A stretch of 5,626 nt of DNA from an uncultured Clostridia bacterium (GTDB lineage Bacteria > Bacillota > Clostridia > UBA1381): assembly GCA_934454745.1 (NCBI GenBank), contig CAKSGP010000111.1:1-5626 (forward strand). The letters run 5' to 3'. Within the stretch, counting starts at the first letter, position 1. Each line of letters begins with the position of its first letter. This document shows, piece after piece, positions 1 to 5,626 of this stretch. Under the pieces are notes generated by a model that did not search any database, was not told the origin of the DNA, and saw only the letters and a list, made by a program, of their open reading frames with translations. The translations under genes were made by a program, and so were the position numbers.

Positions 1-141
1 GCACGCGGTGCATCAGGCAGACGGATTCGATCTCGCCAATTTCAAAATAAATAACCGTGCGCGAGCAGAAAATTTCGATCGCCGCCTCCGCGCCGTCCTC
101 CGGCGGCAGGATGCGGATCGAATCCTCGGGGATCAGAATAT
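1..141 (-). other. GC-rich flank; possible minus-strand gene fragment, unidentified
   Basis: This stretch is 57% G/C (80 of the first 140 bases, counted by hand), against roughly 22-25% in sample 60-base blocks of the two genes that follow. On the minus strand one frame is open from a TAG at 167-169 down to the left edge. It reads as a plausible protein containing YILIPEDSIRILPPE, then IEIFCSRTVIYFEIGEIESV, with alternating hydrophobic residues that suggest beta strands. I do not recognise the family. No convincing start codon or ribosome binding site is present, so the fragment would be cut at both ends. A plus-strand frame (2-154) is also open but is arginine-rich and looks like a shadow of the minus frame. 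The fragment could be a piece of an unrelated gene joined by recombination or by misassembly. Confidence 0.35.
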
Positions 142-148
142 AACGGTT
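139..148. other. composition and homology breakpoint
   Basis: Flippase-like sequence begins at about position 142, where the frame reads Asn-Gly-Leu-Val-Asn-Ser. This matches the conserved 'VNGLVSS' region that lies some 40-50 residues into full-length Wzx proteins. Upstream of it the same frame runs back to a TAA at 52-54 but encodes proline- and arginine-rich sequence with no membrane character. G/C content falls sharply at the same point. The two changes coincide, so this is probably a join between unrelated sequences. Whether it is biological or an assembly artefact cannot be told from the sequence alone. Confidence 0.6.
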
Positions 149-1530
149 TGGTAAATTCGGTAAAGACTATTATGAATTACCTTCTGTTACTGGAAGCCGG
201 CATAAACACGTCAACGTTGCAAGCTCTATATAAGTCGCTCGGAGAGCATGACGCACATCAGACTTCTGTTGTTATACGTACATCTCAACTGTATTACAGA
301 AAGGTTTCAATTGTATACTTTGCGTGTGTATTAATTGCTTCTTTTGTATATCCGTTTGTAATAACTACAACAATCTCTTACTGTGAGATTTTTTGGGTTG
401 TATTTTTACAAGGCTGTTCAGGGGTAATAAATTTTGCTTTTAGGGCTGCATATCAGCAACTTCTTAATGCTGAAGGAAAATATTATGTTATTAGTTTAGT
501 TACATTTTTTACACAAGTACTTATATATGTGGCGAAAATTCTTTCAGTTATTATATTTAACAATGTGATAGTGATGCAACTTTTAGGAGTTGTTATCATG
601 GGAATACAAGTGTTGATATATGCAATTTATTTCAAGCGAAAGTACAGATGGATTGAGCATGATGTGCAATCGGATATGTCTTTGCTTGAAAATAGAAAAT
701 ACTATGTTGTTCAACAAATCGGAGGGTTAATCTTTAACAGTACTGATACACTCGTCCTGTCTATTTTTTGCGGATTAAAAGCGGTAAGTGTTTATACGGT
801 TTATAGCATGGTATACTCTGCGGTATCAACAGTGGTTGGCATAGTAAGAAGTAGTACAGGTTTTGTATTAGGACAGTCGTATTATATTGAAGAGAAGGCA
901 TTTAAAAAAACATACAGAGCTTATACATCAATACAAGTAACCATCGGATGTATTTTATCTTCAGTCAGTATATTGCTCGTAAATGGATTTATTTCACTGT
1001 ATACAAAGGGAGTTGAAGATATAGATTATCAAAATTATTTAGCTGCAATTTTGTTTTCTTTTAATATTATATTGGATTGTATGAGAGGGGCAAGTTTAGC
1101 AGGAGCAAATGTTGCCGGCCAAGCGCCGAAAACCACTTGGCGTTATTTTGTTGAAGCAGGGGTAAATCTGAGCGTTTCGTTGGTGTTAGTTCAATTTTGG
1201 GGAATAGTTGGAGTTTTATTTGGAACAATCATTGCTGGTATATGGAGGAGTTTTGATAGTATAGTTTTCTTTTCAAAACGTGTTTTGCATGAAAAGCCAT
1301 ATAAAGAACTAATTTATGATATTTGCAATTTCAGTGTATTTATTTTATTTGTTATCATAGGAAAGTTGAATTTACTGTCTATTGGAAATTATCTACAATT
1401 AATTTTATGGGGTGTTTTGTCTTTTCTTGTTGTTAGCGGAGTTTATATATCTATTTTTACAACGGCTAATAGAAAAAATATAAAAAGCTTTTTGCGTATG
1501 TTACAAGATAAAAATAGAAAACAATCATAA
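148..1530 (+). CDS. wzx: Wzx-type polysaccharide flippase, 5'-truncated
   Basis: This encodes an integral membrane protein of the MATE/MVF (MOP) flippase superfamily, the group that moves undecaprenyl-linked repeat units to the outer face of the membrane. About 460 residues remain. The start of the readable protein, LLLLEAGI followed by LQALYKSLGEHD, matches a conserved region that in full-length relatives of about 500 residues lies near residue 45-70. The first transmembrane helix and part of the second are therefore missing. Hydrophobic segments are visible at about residues 52-75, 80-100, 113-136, 140-162, 214-235, 262-285, 297-310, 338-365, 391-409 and 414-438. The C-terminus is basic (NRKNIKSFLR, DKNRKQS). 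The nominal start is a TTG at 148 with no ribosome binding site and is almost certainly not the native start; homologous sequence already begins at 142. The gene is very AT-rich. It is 22 bp upstream of the acyltransferase gene and in the same direction, as expected in a Wzx/Wzy-type cluster. The family call is firm; the truncation makes function in this form unlikely. Confidence 0.85.
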   Translation: MVNSVKTIMNYLLLLEAGINTSTLQALYKSLGEHDAHQTSVVIRTSQLYYRKVSIVYFACVLIASFVYPFVITTTISYCEIFWVVFLQGCSGVINFAFRAAYQQLLNAEGKYYVISLVTFFTQVLIYVAKILSVIIFNNVIVMQLLGVVIMGIQVLIYAIYFKRKYRWIEHDVQSDMSLLENRKYYVVQQIGGLIFNSTDTLVLSIFCGLKAVSVYTVYSMVYSAVSTVVGIVRSSTGFVLGQSYYIEEKAFKKTYRAYTSIQVTIGCILSSVSILLVNGFISLYTKGVEDIDYQNYLAAILFSFNIILDCMRGASLAGANVAGQAPKTTWRYFVEAGVNLSVSLVLVQFWGIVGVLFGTIIAGIWRSFDSIVFFSKRVLHEKPYKELIYDICNFSVFILFVIIGKLNLLSIGNYLQLILWGVLSFLVVSGVYISIFTTANRKNIKSFLRMLQDKNRKQS

Positions 1531-1542
1531 AATCATTTCTGT

Positions 1543-1547
1543 GGAGG
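1543..1547 (+). promoter_or_regulatory. ribosome binding site (GGAGG) of the acyltransferase
   Basis: A perfect GGAGG lies five bases before the ATG at 1553. It supports that start over the in-frame ATG at 1586 (residue 12). Confidence 0.85.
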
Positions 1548-1552
1548 TGTAA

Positions 1553-2632
1553 ATGTTGGAAATTGAAGCACAAGAAAATAATGACATGTTAAAAAATTGC
1601 AATTTTATTAAAACAGTTTTGATGATTTCTGTCGTGCTGGCTCATAGTTGCTTATTTTGGGGTGGCGATTGGTTTTCATGTTTATCTGTTGCTGAAAAAC
1701 TTGTTTTGTTGCCGCATTTCGGGAAATGGATGTGTAGTTTTAACATTTATTGTTTTACTCTTATTTCTGGATACATTTTTTATTATATTAAACAAGAAGA
1801 AGGCGGATATAAAAATTTTAAAAGATTTTTGTTAAAAAAAGCGAAAAGACTACTTGTGCCATATTTTTTTATAACTTTCATATGGTGTGTTCCTATAGCG
1901 TGGTTTTTTAGAAATTATACAATTAAAGAATTTATTTTTATCTATCTTCTTGCAACAGGTGGAGAACAACTTTGGTTTCTGTTAATGCTTTTTTGGGTGT
2001 TTATTTTCTTCTATTTTATCGCCGATTATGTTGATAAACATCCTGTTGTCGGAGGGGGGATAACGCTACTTTTTTATATGGGAGGTTTAGTTGCCGGAAA
2101 GTTCGTCCCTGACTTCTATAGAGTATGGACGGGGTGTATATATATGCCGTTCTTTTATTTGGGCTTTATGCTCAGAAAAAAAAGCGTGAGCGTTTTAGAA
2201 AAACTTCCGTCATTGGTATATATATTTTTTGATGTCATTCTTTATGTGGCAATCTACTATTTAAGAGAAGCAAGTTTTGAAGGGGCTATTTATAAGGTGA
2301 TATATTTCGGTTTAGAGTTTGTATTGCATGCAGTAGGTGCAGTAATTGCTTTTATTGTTTTGCAAAGATTTGCAAAAAAAGTAAAGTGGAATAATAAATT
2401 TTTTTTATTTATCAGTGATAGAAGTATGGCGATATATTTGTTTCATCAACAAATTATATATTTTGTGTTATACTTTCTCAACGATGCAATTTCACCGAAT
2501 GCACATGCCGCGTTGAATTTTATGATCTCATTCTGTATATCATTAATTATTTCTTCAATGTTAATGCTGTGGAATCCGACAAGGTTTTTAATCGGTGAAA
2601 AATTTCTAAAAAAAACGGGTAAAGAGTCGTAA
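1553..2632 (+). CDS. membrane acyltransferase, Acyl_transf_3 (OafA/WecH-like) family
   Basis: This 359-residue multi-spanning protein probably transfers an acyl group, most likely acetyl from acetyl-CoA, to a sugar hydroxyl of the surface glycan or its lipid-linked precursor. The family hallmarks are present in order. Near the N-terminus is NFIKTVLMISVVLAHS, with the conserved His at residue 31. SGYIFYY follows at 72-78. A basic loop, KKAKRLLVPY at 95-104, holds the conserved Arg. LWFLLMLF is at 140-147, and SMAIYLFHQQ at 291-300 is the typical late motif. About ten hydrophobic segments fill the protein and there is no C-terminal SGNH domain, so it is the short membrane-only type. The ATG at 1553 has a perfect GGAGG five bases upstream. 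The gene sits between the flippase and sugar-nucleotide genes, which points to O-acetylation of the polysaccharide; the true acceptor is unknown. An 8-A run at 2176-2183 does not disturb the frame. It shares the strong AT bias of the flippase gene and ends in tandem stops (TAATAA). Confidence 0.88.
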   Translation: MLEIEAQENNDMLKNCNFIKTVLMISVVLAHSCLFWGGDWFSCLSVAEKLVLLPHFGKWMCSFNIYCFTLISGYIFYYIKQEEGGYKNFKRFLLKKAKRLLVPYFFITFIWCVPIAWFFRNYTIKEFIFIYLLATGGEQLWFLLMLFWVFIFFYFIADYVDKHPVVGGGITLLFYMGGLVAGKFVPDFYRVWTGCIYMPFFYLGFMLRKKSVSVLEKLPSLVYIFFDVILYVAIYYLREASFEGAIYKVIYFGLEFVLHAVGAVIAFIVLQRFAKKVKWNNKFFLFISDRSMAIYLFHQQIIYFVLYFLNDAISPNAHAALNFMISFCISLIISSMLMLWNPTRFLIGEKFLKKTGKES

Positions 2633-2659
2633 TAATCGAGAAATGTACATATTTGAAGT

Positions 2660-2664
2660 GGAGA
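2660..2664 (+). promoter_or_regulatory. ribosome binding site (GGAGA) of the epimerase
   Basis: GGAGA lies 12 bases before the ATG at 2677, slightly long spacing; the AGAG at 2667-2670 gives a closer alternative. Either one favours ATG 2677 over the in-frame TTG at 2653, because the GGAGA lies inside the sequence that a TTG start would translate. Confidence 0.55.
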
Positions 2665-2676
2665 AAAGAGCGTTAT

Positions 2677-3765
2677 ATGAAATTTTTTAACAAAAAATCA
2701 ATTTTAATAACTGGTGCGGCGGGGTTTATCGGGGCAAATCTTGTTGAAGAATTGCTGAAATCCGTAGATGGTGCAACAATCGTAGGGTTAGACAATCTCA
2801 ACGATTATTATGACGTTTCCATTAAAGAATACAGATTGAAGGAAATCGAAAAAATTGCCGAAAGCAGTTCTTCAAAGTGGTGCTTCGTTAAGGGTAATAT
2901 TGCGGATAAACGGCTTATAGACGAGCTTTTCGCAGATTACAAGTTCGATATAGTGGTAAATCTTGCGGCGCAGGCGGGCGTTCGGTATTCGATAACAAAT
3001 CCCGATGTGTACATAGAAAGCAATATCATCGGTTTTTACAATATTCTCGAAGCGTGCCGCCATTCTTACGATAACGAGGCAAAAGGCGTTGAGCATCTTG
3101 TATATGCTTCCTCTTCTTCGGTATATGGTAGCAATAAAAAAGTTCCATATTCCACGGACGATAAAGTGGACAACCCCGTTTCGCTCTATGCCGCAACGAA
3201 AAAGTCAAATGAATTGCTTGCGCACGCGTACAGCAAGCTGTATAACATTCCGTCAACGGGGTTGAGGTTCTTTACGGTGTACGGTCCTGCGGGCAGGCCG
3301 GATATGGCGTATTTCGGTTTTACGAACAAGCTTATCAAAGGCGAAACTATTCAGATTTTTAATTACGGGAATTGCAAGCGCGATTTCACTTATGTAGACG
3401 ATATTGTAGAAGGTGTAAAGCGTGTGATGATGCATGCGCCCGAAAAGAAAAACGGCGAGGACGGACTGCCGATTCCGCCGTACAAGATTTACAATATCGG
3501 AAACAATCACCCTGAAAATCTACTTGATTTCGTACAAATCTTACGGGAAGAGTTGATAAGAGCCGAGGTGCTTCCGAAAGATTATAATTTCGACGCTCAC
3601 AAAAAACTCGTACCGATGCAAGCGGGAGACGTACCGATAACCTATGCGGATACGTCTGCGCTCGAAAGAGATTTTGGTTTTAAACCAAACACAAGTTTGC
3701 GCGAAGGATTGCGTAAATTTGCCGAATGGTATAAGGAGTTTTATTGCAAGGAGAACAGAAAATGA
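2677..3765 (+). CDS. UDP-glucuronate 4-epimerase-like NAD-dependent SDR enzyme
   Basis: This is a cytoplasmic extended short-chain dehydrogenase/reductase of 362 residues, expected to interconvert UDP-glucuronate and UDP-galacturonate using tightly bound NAD. The NAD-binding glycine motif GAAGFIG is at residues 13-19, and the acidic residue after strand 2 lies in GLDNLNDYYD (37-46), a signature of UDP-glucuronate epimerases. The catalytic region follows as SSSSVYG (145-151) and YAATK (171-175), giving the Ser and Tyr-x3-Lys of the active site. VYGPAGRPDMAYFGFT (201-216) and DFTYVDD (236-242) are also typical of the subgroup; many relatives have Trp where this one has Ala in GPxGRPDM. The ATG at 2677 is preferred over the TTG at 2653 because the protein then begins MKFFNKKSILITGAAG, the usual distance from the glycine motif. 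The gene overlaps the UDP-glucose dehydrogenase gene by 4 bp, and that enzyme supplies its substrate. A UDP-glucose 4-epimerase or dehydratase is less likely given the neighbour and motifs. Confidence 0.88.
   Translation: MKFFNKKSILITGAAGFIGANLVEELLKSVDGATIVGLDNLNDYYDVSIKEYRLKEIEKIAESSSSKWCFVKGNIADKRLIDELFADYKFDIVVNLAAQAGVRYSITNPDVYIESNIIGFYNILEACRHSYDNEAKGVEHLVYASSSSVYGSNKKVPYSTDDKVDNPVSLYAATKKSNELLAHAYSKLYNIPSTGLRFFTVYGPAGRPDMAYFGFTNKLIKGETIQIFNYGNCKRDFTYVDDIVEGVKRVMMHAPEKKNGEDGLPIPPYKIYNIGNNHPENLLDFVQILREELIRAEVLPKDYNFDAHKKLVPMQAGDVPITYADTSALERDFGFKPNTSLREGLRKFAEWYKEFYCKENRK
3748..3753 (+). promoter_or_regulatory. ribosome binding site (AAGGAG) of ugd
   Basis: AAGGAG lies eight bases before the ATG at 3762 and inside the end of the epimerase gene. 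It rules out the in-frame TTG at 3744, which lies upstream of it. Confidence 0.85.
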
Positions 3766-4997
3766 AAATTGCGGTAGCGGGGACGGGATATGTAGGATTA
3801 TCATTAGCGGTGCTTTTGTCGCAACACAATGAAGTAACGGCGGTAGACGTTATTCCTGAAAAAGTTGAAAAGATTAATAAGCGTATTAGCCCGATTCAAG
3901 ACGAATATATTGAAAAATACCTTACTGAGAAAGAATTGAATTTAGTTGCCACATTGGATGGTGCGGAAGCCTACAAAAATGCGGAACTTGTAATTATTGC
4001 CGCACCTACAAACTATGATTCGAAGAAGAATTTTTTTGATACGAAGTATGTAGAGCAGGTGATTGAACTTGTTTTATCTGTAAATAAAAATGCAGTGATG
4101 GTGATTAAATCGACGATACCTGTTGGTTACACTAAGAACGTGCGGAAAAAATATCATACCGAAAATATCATCTTTAGTCCGGAGTTTCTTCGTGAATCCA
4201 AGGCGTTATACGACAATCTTTATCCGAGCAGGATTATTGTTGGTTGTCCGAAGGGGAATGAAAAAGTCGAATCGATGGCGCATAAATTTGCAGAGTTGCT
4301 GCAAGAAGGCGCAATAAAAGAAAACATCGATACACTGTTTATGGATACGACCGAGGCGGAAGCTGTAAAACTTTTCGCGAATACATACCTTGCGCTTCGG
4401 GTGGCATATTTCAACGAGCTTGATACTTATGCGGAATCGAAAGGTTTGAATACAAAGTCTATCATCGACGGCGTTTGTCTCGATCCTCGTATCGGATGTC
4501 ATTACAATAACCCTTCGTTTGGATATGGCGGGTATTGCTTGCCAAAAGACACGAAGCAACTTCGCGCAAATTTTGAGGACGTTCCCGAAAACCTAATTTC
4601 GGCGATTGTTGAATCGAACAGGACGAGAAAAGATTTTATTGCGGAAGACGCGCTTGAAAAGGCGGGATTCTACGGAAAAGACAGGGAATACGGTGAAAAC
4701 GGAATTCCGGGTAAAAAAGTTGTTATAGGGATTTATCGTTTGACAATGAAGAGCAATTCGGATAACTTTCGACAATCTTCTATACAAGGCGTGATGAAGA
4801 GAATGCGTGCGAAAGGCGCGGAAATCGTTGTTTACGAGCCGACTTTGCATGAAGATACTTTTTTTGAAAACAAAGTTATTCACGATTTTGCTGGTTTTAA
4901 AAAAATATGTGATGTGATTGTGGCAAACCGTTACGATTCTTGCCTGGATGATGTGCGTGAAAAAGTGTATACAAGAGATTTGTATTTCAGGGATTAA
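3762..4997 (+). CDS. ugd: UDP-glucose 6-dehydrogenase
   Basis: This 411-residue cytoplasmic enzyme oxidises UDP-glucose to UDP-glucuronate with two NAD+. The N-terminal Rossmann motif GTGYVGL is at residues 7-13, and Asp29 (AVDV) fits binding of the NAD ribose. STIPVGYT (117-124) and FSPEFLRE (138-145) follow. AEAVKLFANTYLALRVAYFNE (split here as AEAVKLFANT and YLALRVAYFNE, 199-219) carries the conserved Lys203 and Asn207. The catalytic cysteine is Cys259 in GYGGYCLPKDTKQL, and the C-terminal UDP-binding domain includes YRLTMKSNSDNFRQSS (325-340). Length and motifs fit the short bacterial class seen in capsule clusters (HasB/Ugd type). The start is fixed by AAGGAG eight bases upstream; the ATG overlaps the previous stop as ATGA, which suggests translational coupling. 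All key residues are present, so the enzyme looks intact. The glucuronate made here can feed the adjacent epimerase or enter the glycan directly. The gene ends in TAATAA. Confidence 0.94.
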   Translation: MKIAVAGTGYVGLSLAVLLSQHNEVTAVDVIPEKVEKINKRISPIQDEYIEKYLTEKELNLVATLDGAEAYKNAELVIIAAPTNYDSKKNFFDTKYVEQVIELVLSVNKNAVMVIKSTIPVGYTKNVRKKYHTENIIFSPEFLRESKALYDNLYPSRIIVGCPKGNEKVESMAHKFAELLQEGAIKENIDTLFMDTTEAEAVKLFANTYLALRVAYFNELDTYAESKGLNTKSIIDGVCLDPRIGCHYNNPSFGYGGYCLPKDTKQLRANFEDVPENLISAIVESNRTRKDFIAEDALEKAGFYGKDREYGENGIPGKKVVIGIYRLTMKSNSDNFRQSSIQGVMKRMRAKGAEIVVYEPTLHEDTFFENKVIHDFAGFKKICDVIVANRYDSCLDDVREKVYTRDLYFRD

Positions 4998-5013
4998 TAA
5001 AAAATCAAAGAGT

Positions 5014-5017
5014 GAGG
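5014..5017 (+). promoter_or_regulatory. ribosome binding site (GAGG) of capE
   Basis: GAGG lies five bases before the ATG at 5023, in the 25-bp gap after ugd. It supports ATG 5023 and argues against the longer in-frame opening at 4918 inside ugd. Confidence 0.7.
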
Positions 5018-5022
5018 CTAAA

Positions 5023-5550
5023 ATGAGTTTATTTAATGGAAAAACTTTGATGATTACGGGAGGAACGGGAAGTTTCGGCAATGCCGTTTTAAATCGTTTC
5101 TTAAAAACAGATATCGGCGAAATCAGAATTTTCTCGAGAGATGAGAAAAAACAGGACGATATGCGCCACGAATTTCAGGCTAAAATGCCCGAAGTCGCAG
5201 ACAAAATCAAGTTCTACATAGGCGACGTTCGCGACCTTCAATCGGTCAAGAACGCTATGCACGGCGTTGACTACATTTTCCACGCCGCCGCGCTTAAACA
5301 GGTTCCGTCTTGCGAATTCTTTCCCATGGAAGCCGTTCGCACGAACGTTATCGGCACGGACAACGTGCTTACCGCCGCTATCGAAGAGGGCGTTAAGTCG
5401 GTTATCTGTCTTTCGACAGACAAAGCCGCTTATCCTATCAACGCTATGGGTATTACCAAGGCGATAGAGGAGAAAGTCGCGGTCGCGAAGTCGAGAAACA
5501 GCGGTAAAACGAAAATCTGCTGCACTCGTTACGGCAACGTTATGTGTTAG
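5023..5550 (+). CDS. capE: CapE/FnlA-type UDP-GlcNAc 4,6-dehydratase, interrupted by amber codon
   Basis: This is the N-terminal half of a CapE/FnlA-family enzyme. Such enzymes dehydrate and epimerise UDP-GlcNAc as the first step toward UDP-L-FucNAc or UDP-L-QuiNAc. The cofactor motif GGTGSFG is at residues 13-19 and IFSRDEKKQDDMRHE at 36-50, followed by IGDVRDLQSVKNAMHGVDYI. HAAALKQVPSCEFFPMEAV (87-105) and STDKAAYPINAMGITK (131-146) are diagnostic. The latter holds the Thr-Asp-Lys group and a Met in place of the usual SDR Tyr ahead of Lys146, as known for CapE. Reading ends at codon 176, after YGNVMC, with TAG at 5548-5550. Relatives have about 340 residues and continue NVM(A/C)SRGSVIP here, so the stop replaces a conserved Ser; one change, TCG to TAG, would explain it. 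Half the protein, including much of the substrate-binding domain, would be missing, so the product as written should be inactive. Mutation, sequencing error near a contig end, or amber readthrough are the options. Confidence 0.85.
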   Translation: MSLFNGKTLMITGGTGSFGNAVLNRFLKTDIGEIRIFSRDEKKQDDMRHEFQAKMPEVADKIKFYIGDVRDLQSVKNAMHGVDYIFHAAALKQVPSCEFFPMEAVRTNVIGTDNVLTAAIEEGVKSVICLSTDKAAYPINAMGITKAIEEKVAVAKSRNSGKTKICCTRYGNVMC

Positions 5551-5626
5551 AGGGGTTCGGTTATTCCGCTTTGGATCGAACAGATTAAAAACGGACAACC
5601 TATCACCATTACCGAGCCTACTATGA
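5551..5626 (+). pseudogene. capE: in-frame continuation of capE after the amber codon
   Basis: The frame of the dehydratase stays open from the TAG to the right edge. It reads RGSVIPLWIEQIKNG and then QPITITEPTM, which matches the conserved segment that directly follows NVMxS in intact CapE/FnlA proteins. No residues are missing or added around the stop, so the break is a point nonsense change and not a frameshift. About 140 more codons would be expected beyond the window. Confidence 0.85.

Noticed and set aside
81..107. GC-rich inverted repeat (GCCGCC at 81-86 with GGCGGC at 102-107) as a possible terminator
   Set aside because: The stem is only 6 bp with a 15-base loop, has no T-run on either side, and follows from GC-rich codons in the minus-strand frame.
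2170..2191. Small hairpin GCTCA/TGAGC around an 8-A run within the acyltransferase gene
   Set aside because: It is a 5-bp stem inside a well-conserved coding region with no frame change after the A-run, so there is no sign of frameshifting or termination.
2653..2676. Eight-residue N-terminal extension of the epimerase from a TTG start
   Set aside because: The likely ribosome binding site lies inside this extension, and the ATG at 2677 gives the usual distance to the glycine-rich motif.
2633..2676. Gap between acyltransferase and epimerase examined for a terminator or promoter
   Set aside because: Only about 44 bases with no stable hairpin and no clear -35/-10 pair; read-through within one operon is the simpler view.
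4918..5022. Longer capE reading frame beginning inside ugd
   Set aside because: This overlaps the conserved C-terminus of UDP-glucose dehydrogenase, has no family homology, and a good GAGG site precedes the ATG at 5023.
2872..5598. Several open frames of 64-165 codons on the minus strand opposite the sugar-nucleotide genes
   Set aside because: They lie wholly within strongly supported genes, lack ribosome binding sites, and show no recognisable protein features; they are shadows of the coding strand.

Overview
This 5.6-kb window is part of a surface-polysaccharide (capsule, exopolysaccharide or O-antigen-like) biosynthesis operon. All recognisable genes lie on the + strand and are tightly packed. 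AT-rich membrane-protein genes, strong GGAGG/AAGGAG ribosome binding sites and the protein families together suggest a low-to-mid GC member of the Bacillota (Clostridia-like, plausibly from an uncultured or metagenomic source). This assignment is an inference; no rRNA or other marker is present.

Layout. Positions 1 to about 141 are a GC-rich stretch (80 of 140 bases are G/C by hand count). It does not belong to the operon in any obvious way and may hold a piece of a minus-strand gene. It is joined abruptly to a Wzx-type flippase gene (to 1530) that lacks its first transmembrane region. Then come a membrane acyltransferase of the Acyl_transf_3 family (1553-2632), a UDP-glucuronate 4-epimerase-like SDR enzyme (2677-3765), a UDP-glucose 6-dehydrogenase (3762-4997), and a CapE/FnlA-type UDP-N-acetylglucosamine 4,6-dehydratase (from 5023). 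The last gene is interrupted by an in-frame TAG at 5548-5550, after which the same frame continues with conserved family sequence to the window edge.

How the genes fit together. The dehydrogenase makes UDP-glucuronate from UDP-glucose, and the epimerase next to it should convert this to UDP-galacturonate. CapE starts the route from UDP-GlcNAc to an L-configured 2,6-dideoxy amino sugar such as L-FucNAc or L-QuiNAc. The acyltransferase probably O-acetylates the glycan, and the flippase moves the lipid-linked repeat unit across the membrane. Glycosyltransferases, polymerase and the enzymes after CapE are not in the window. No promoter or terminator is visible, and the operon appears to continue off the right edge.

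Nothing here looks like a new biological system. The points worth checking are the composition break and truncated flippase at the left end, the amber codon in a highly conserved part of CapE, and the strong composition mosaic between the membrane-protein genes and the nucleotide-sugar genes.
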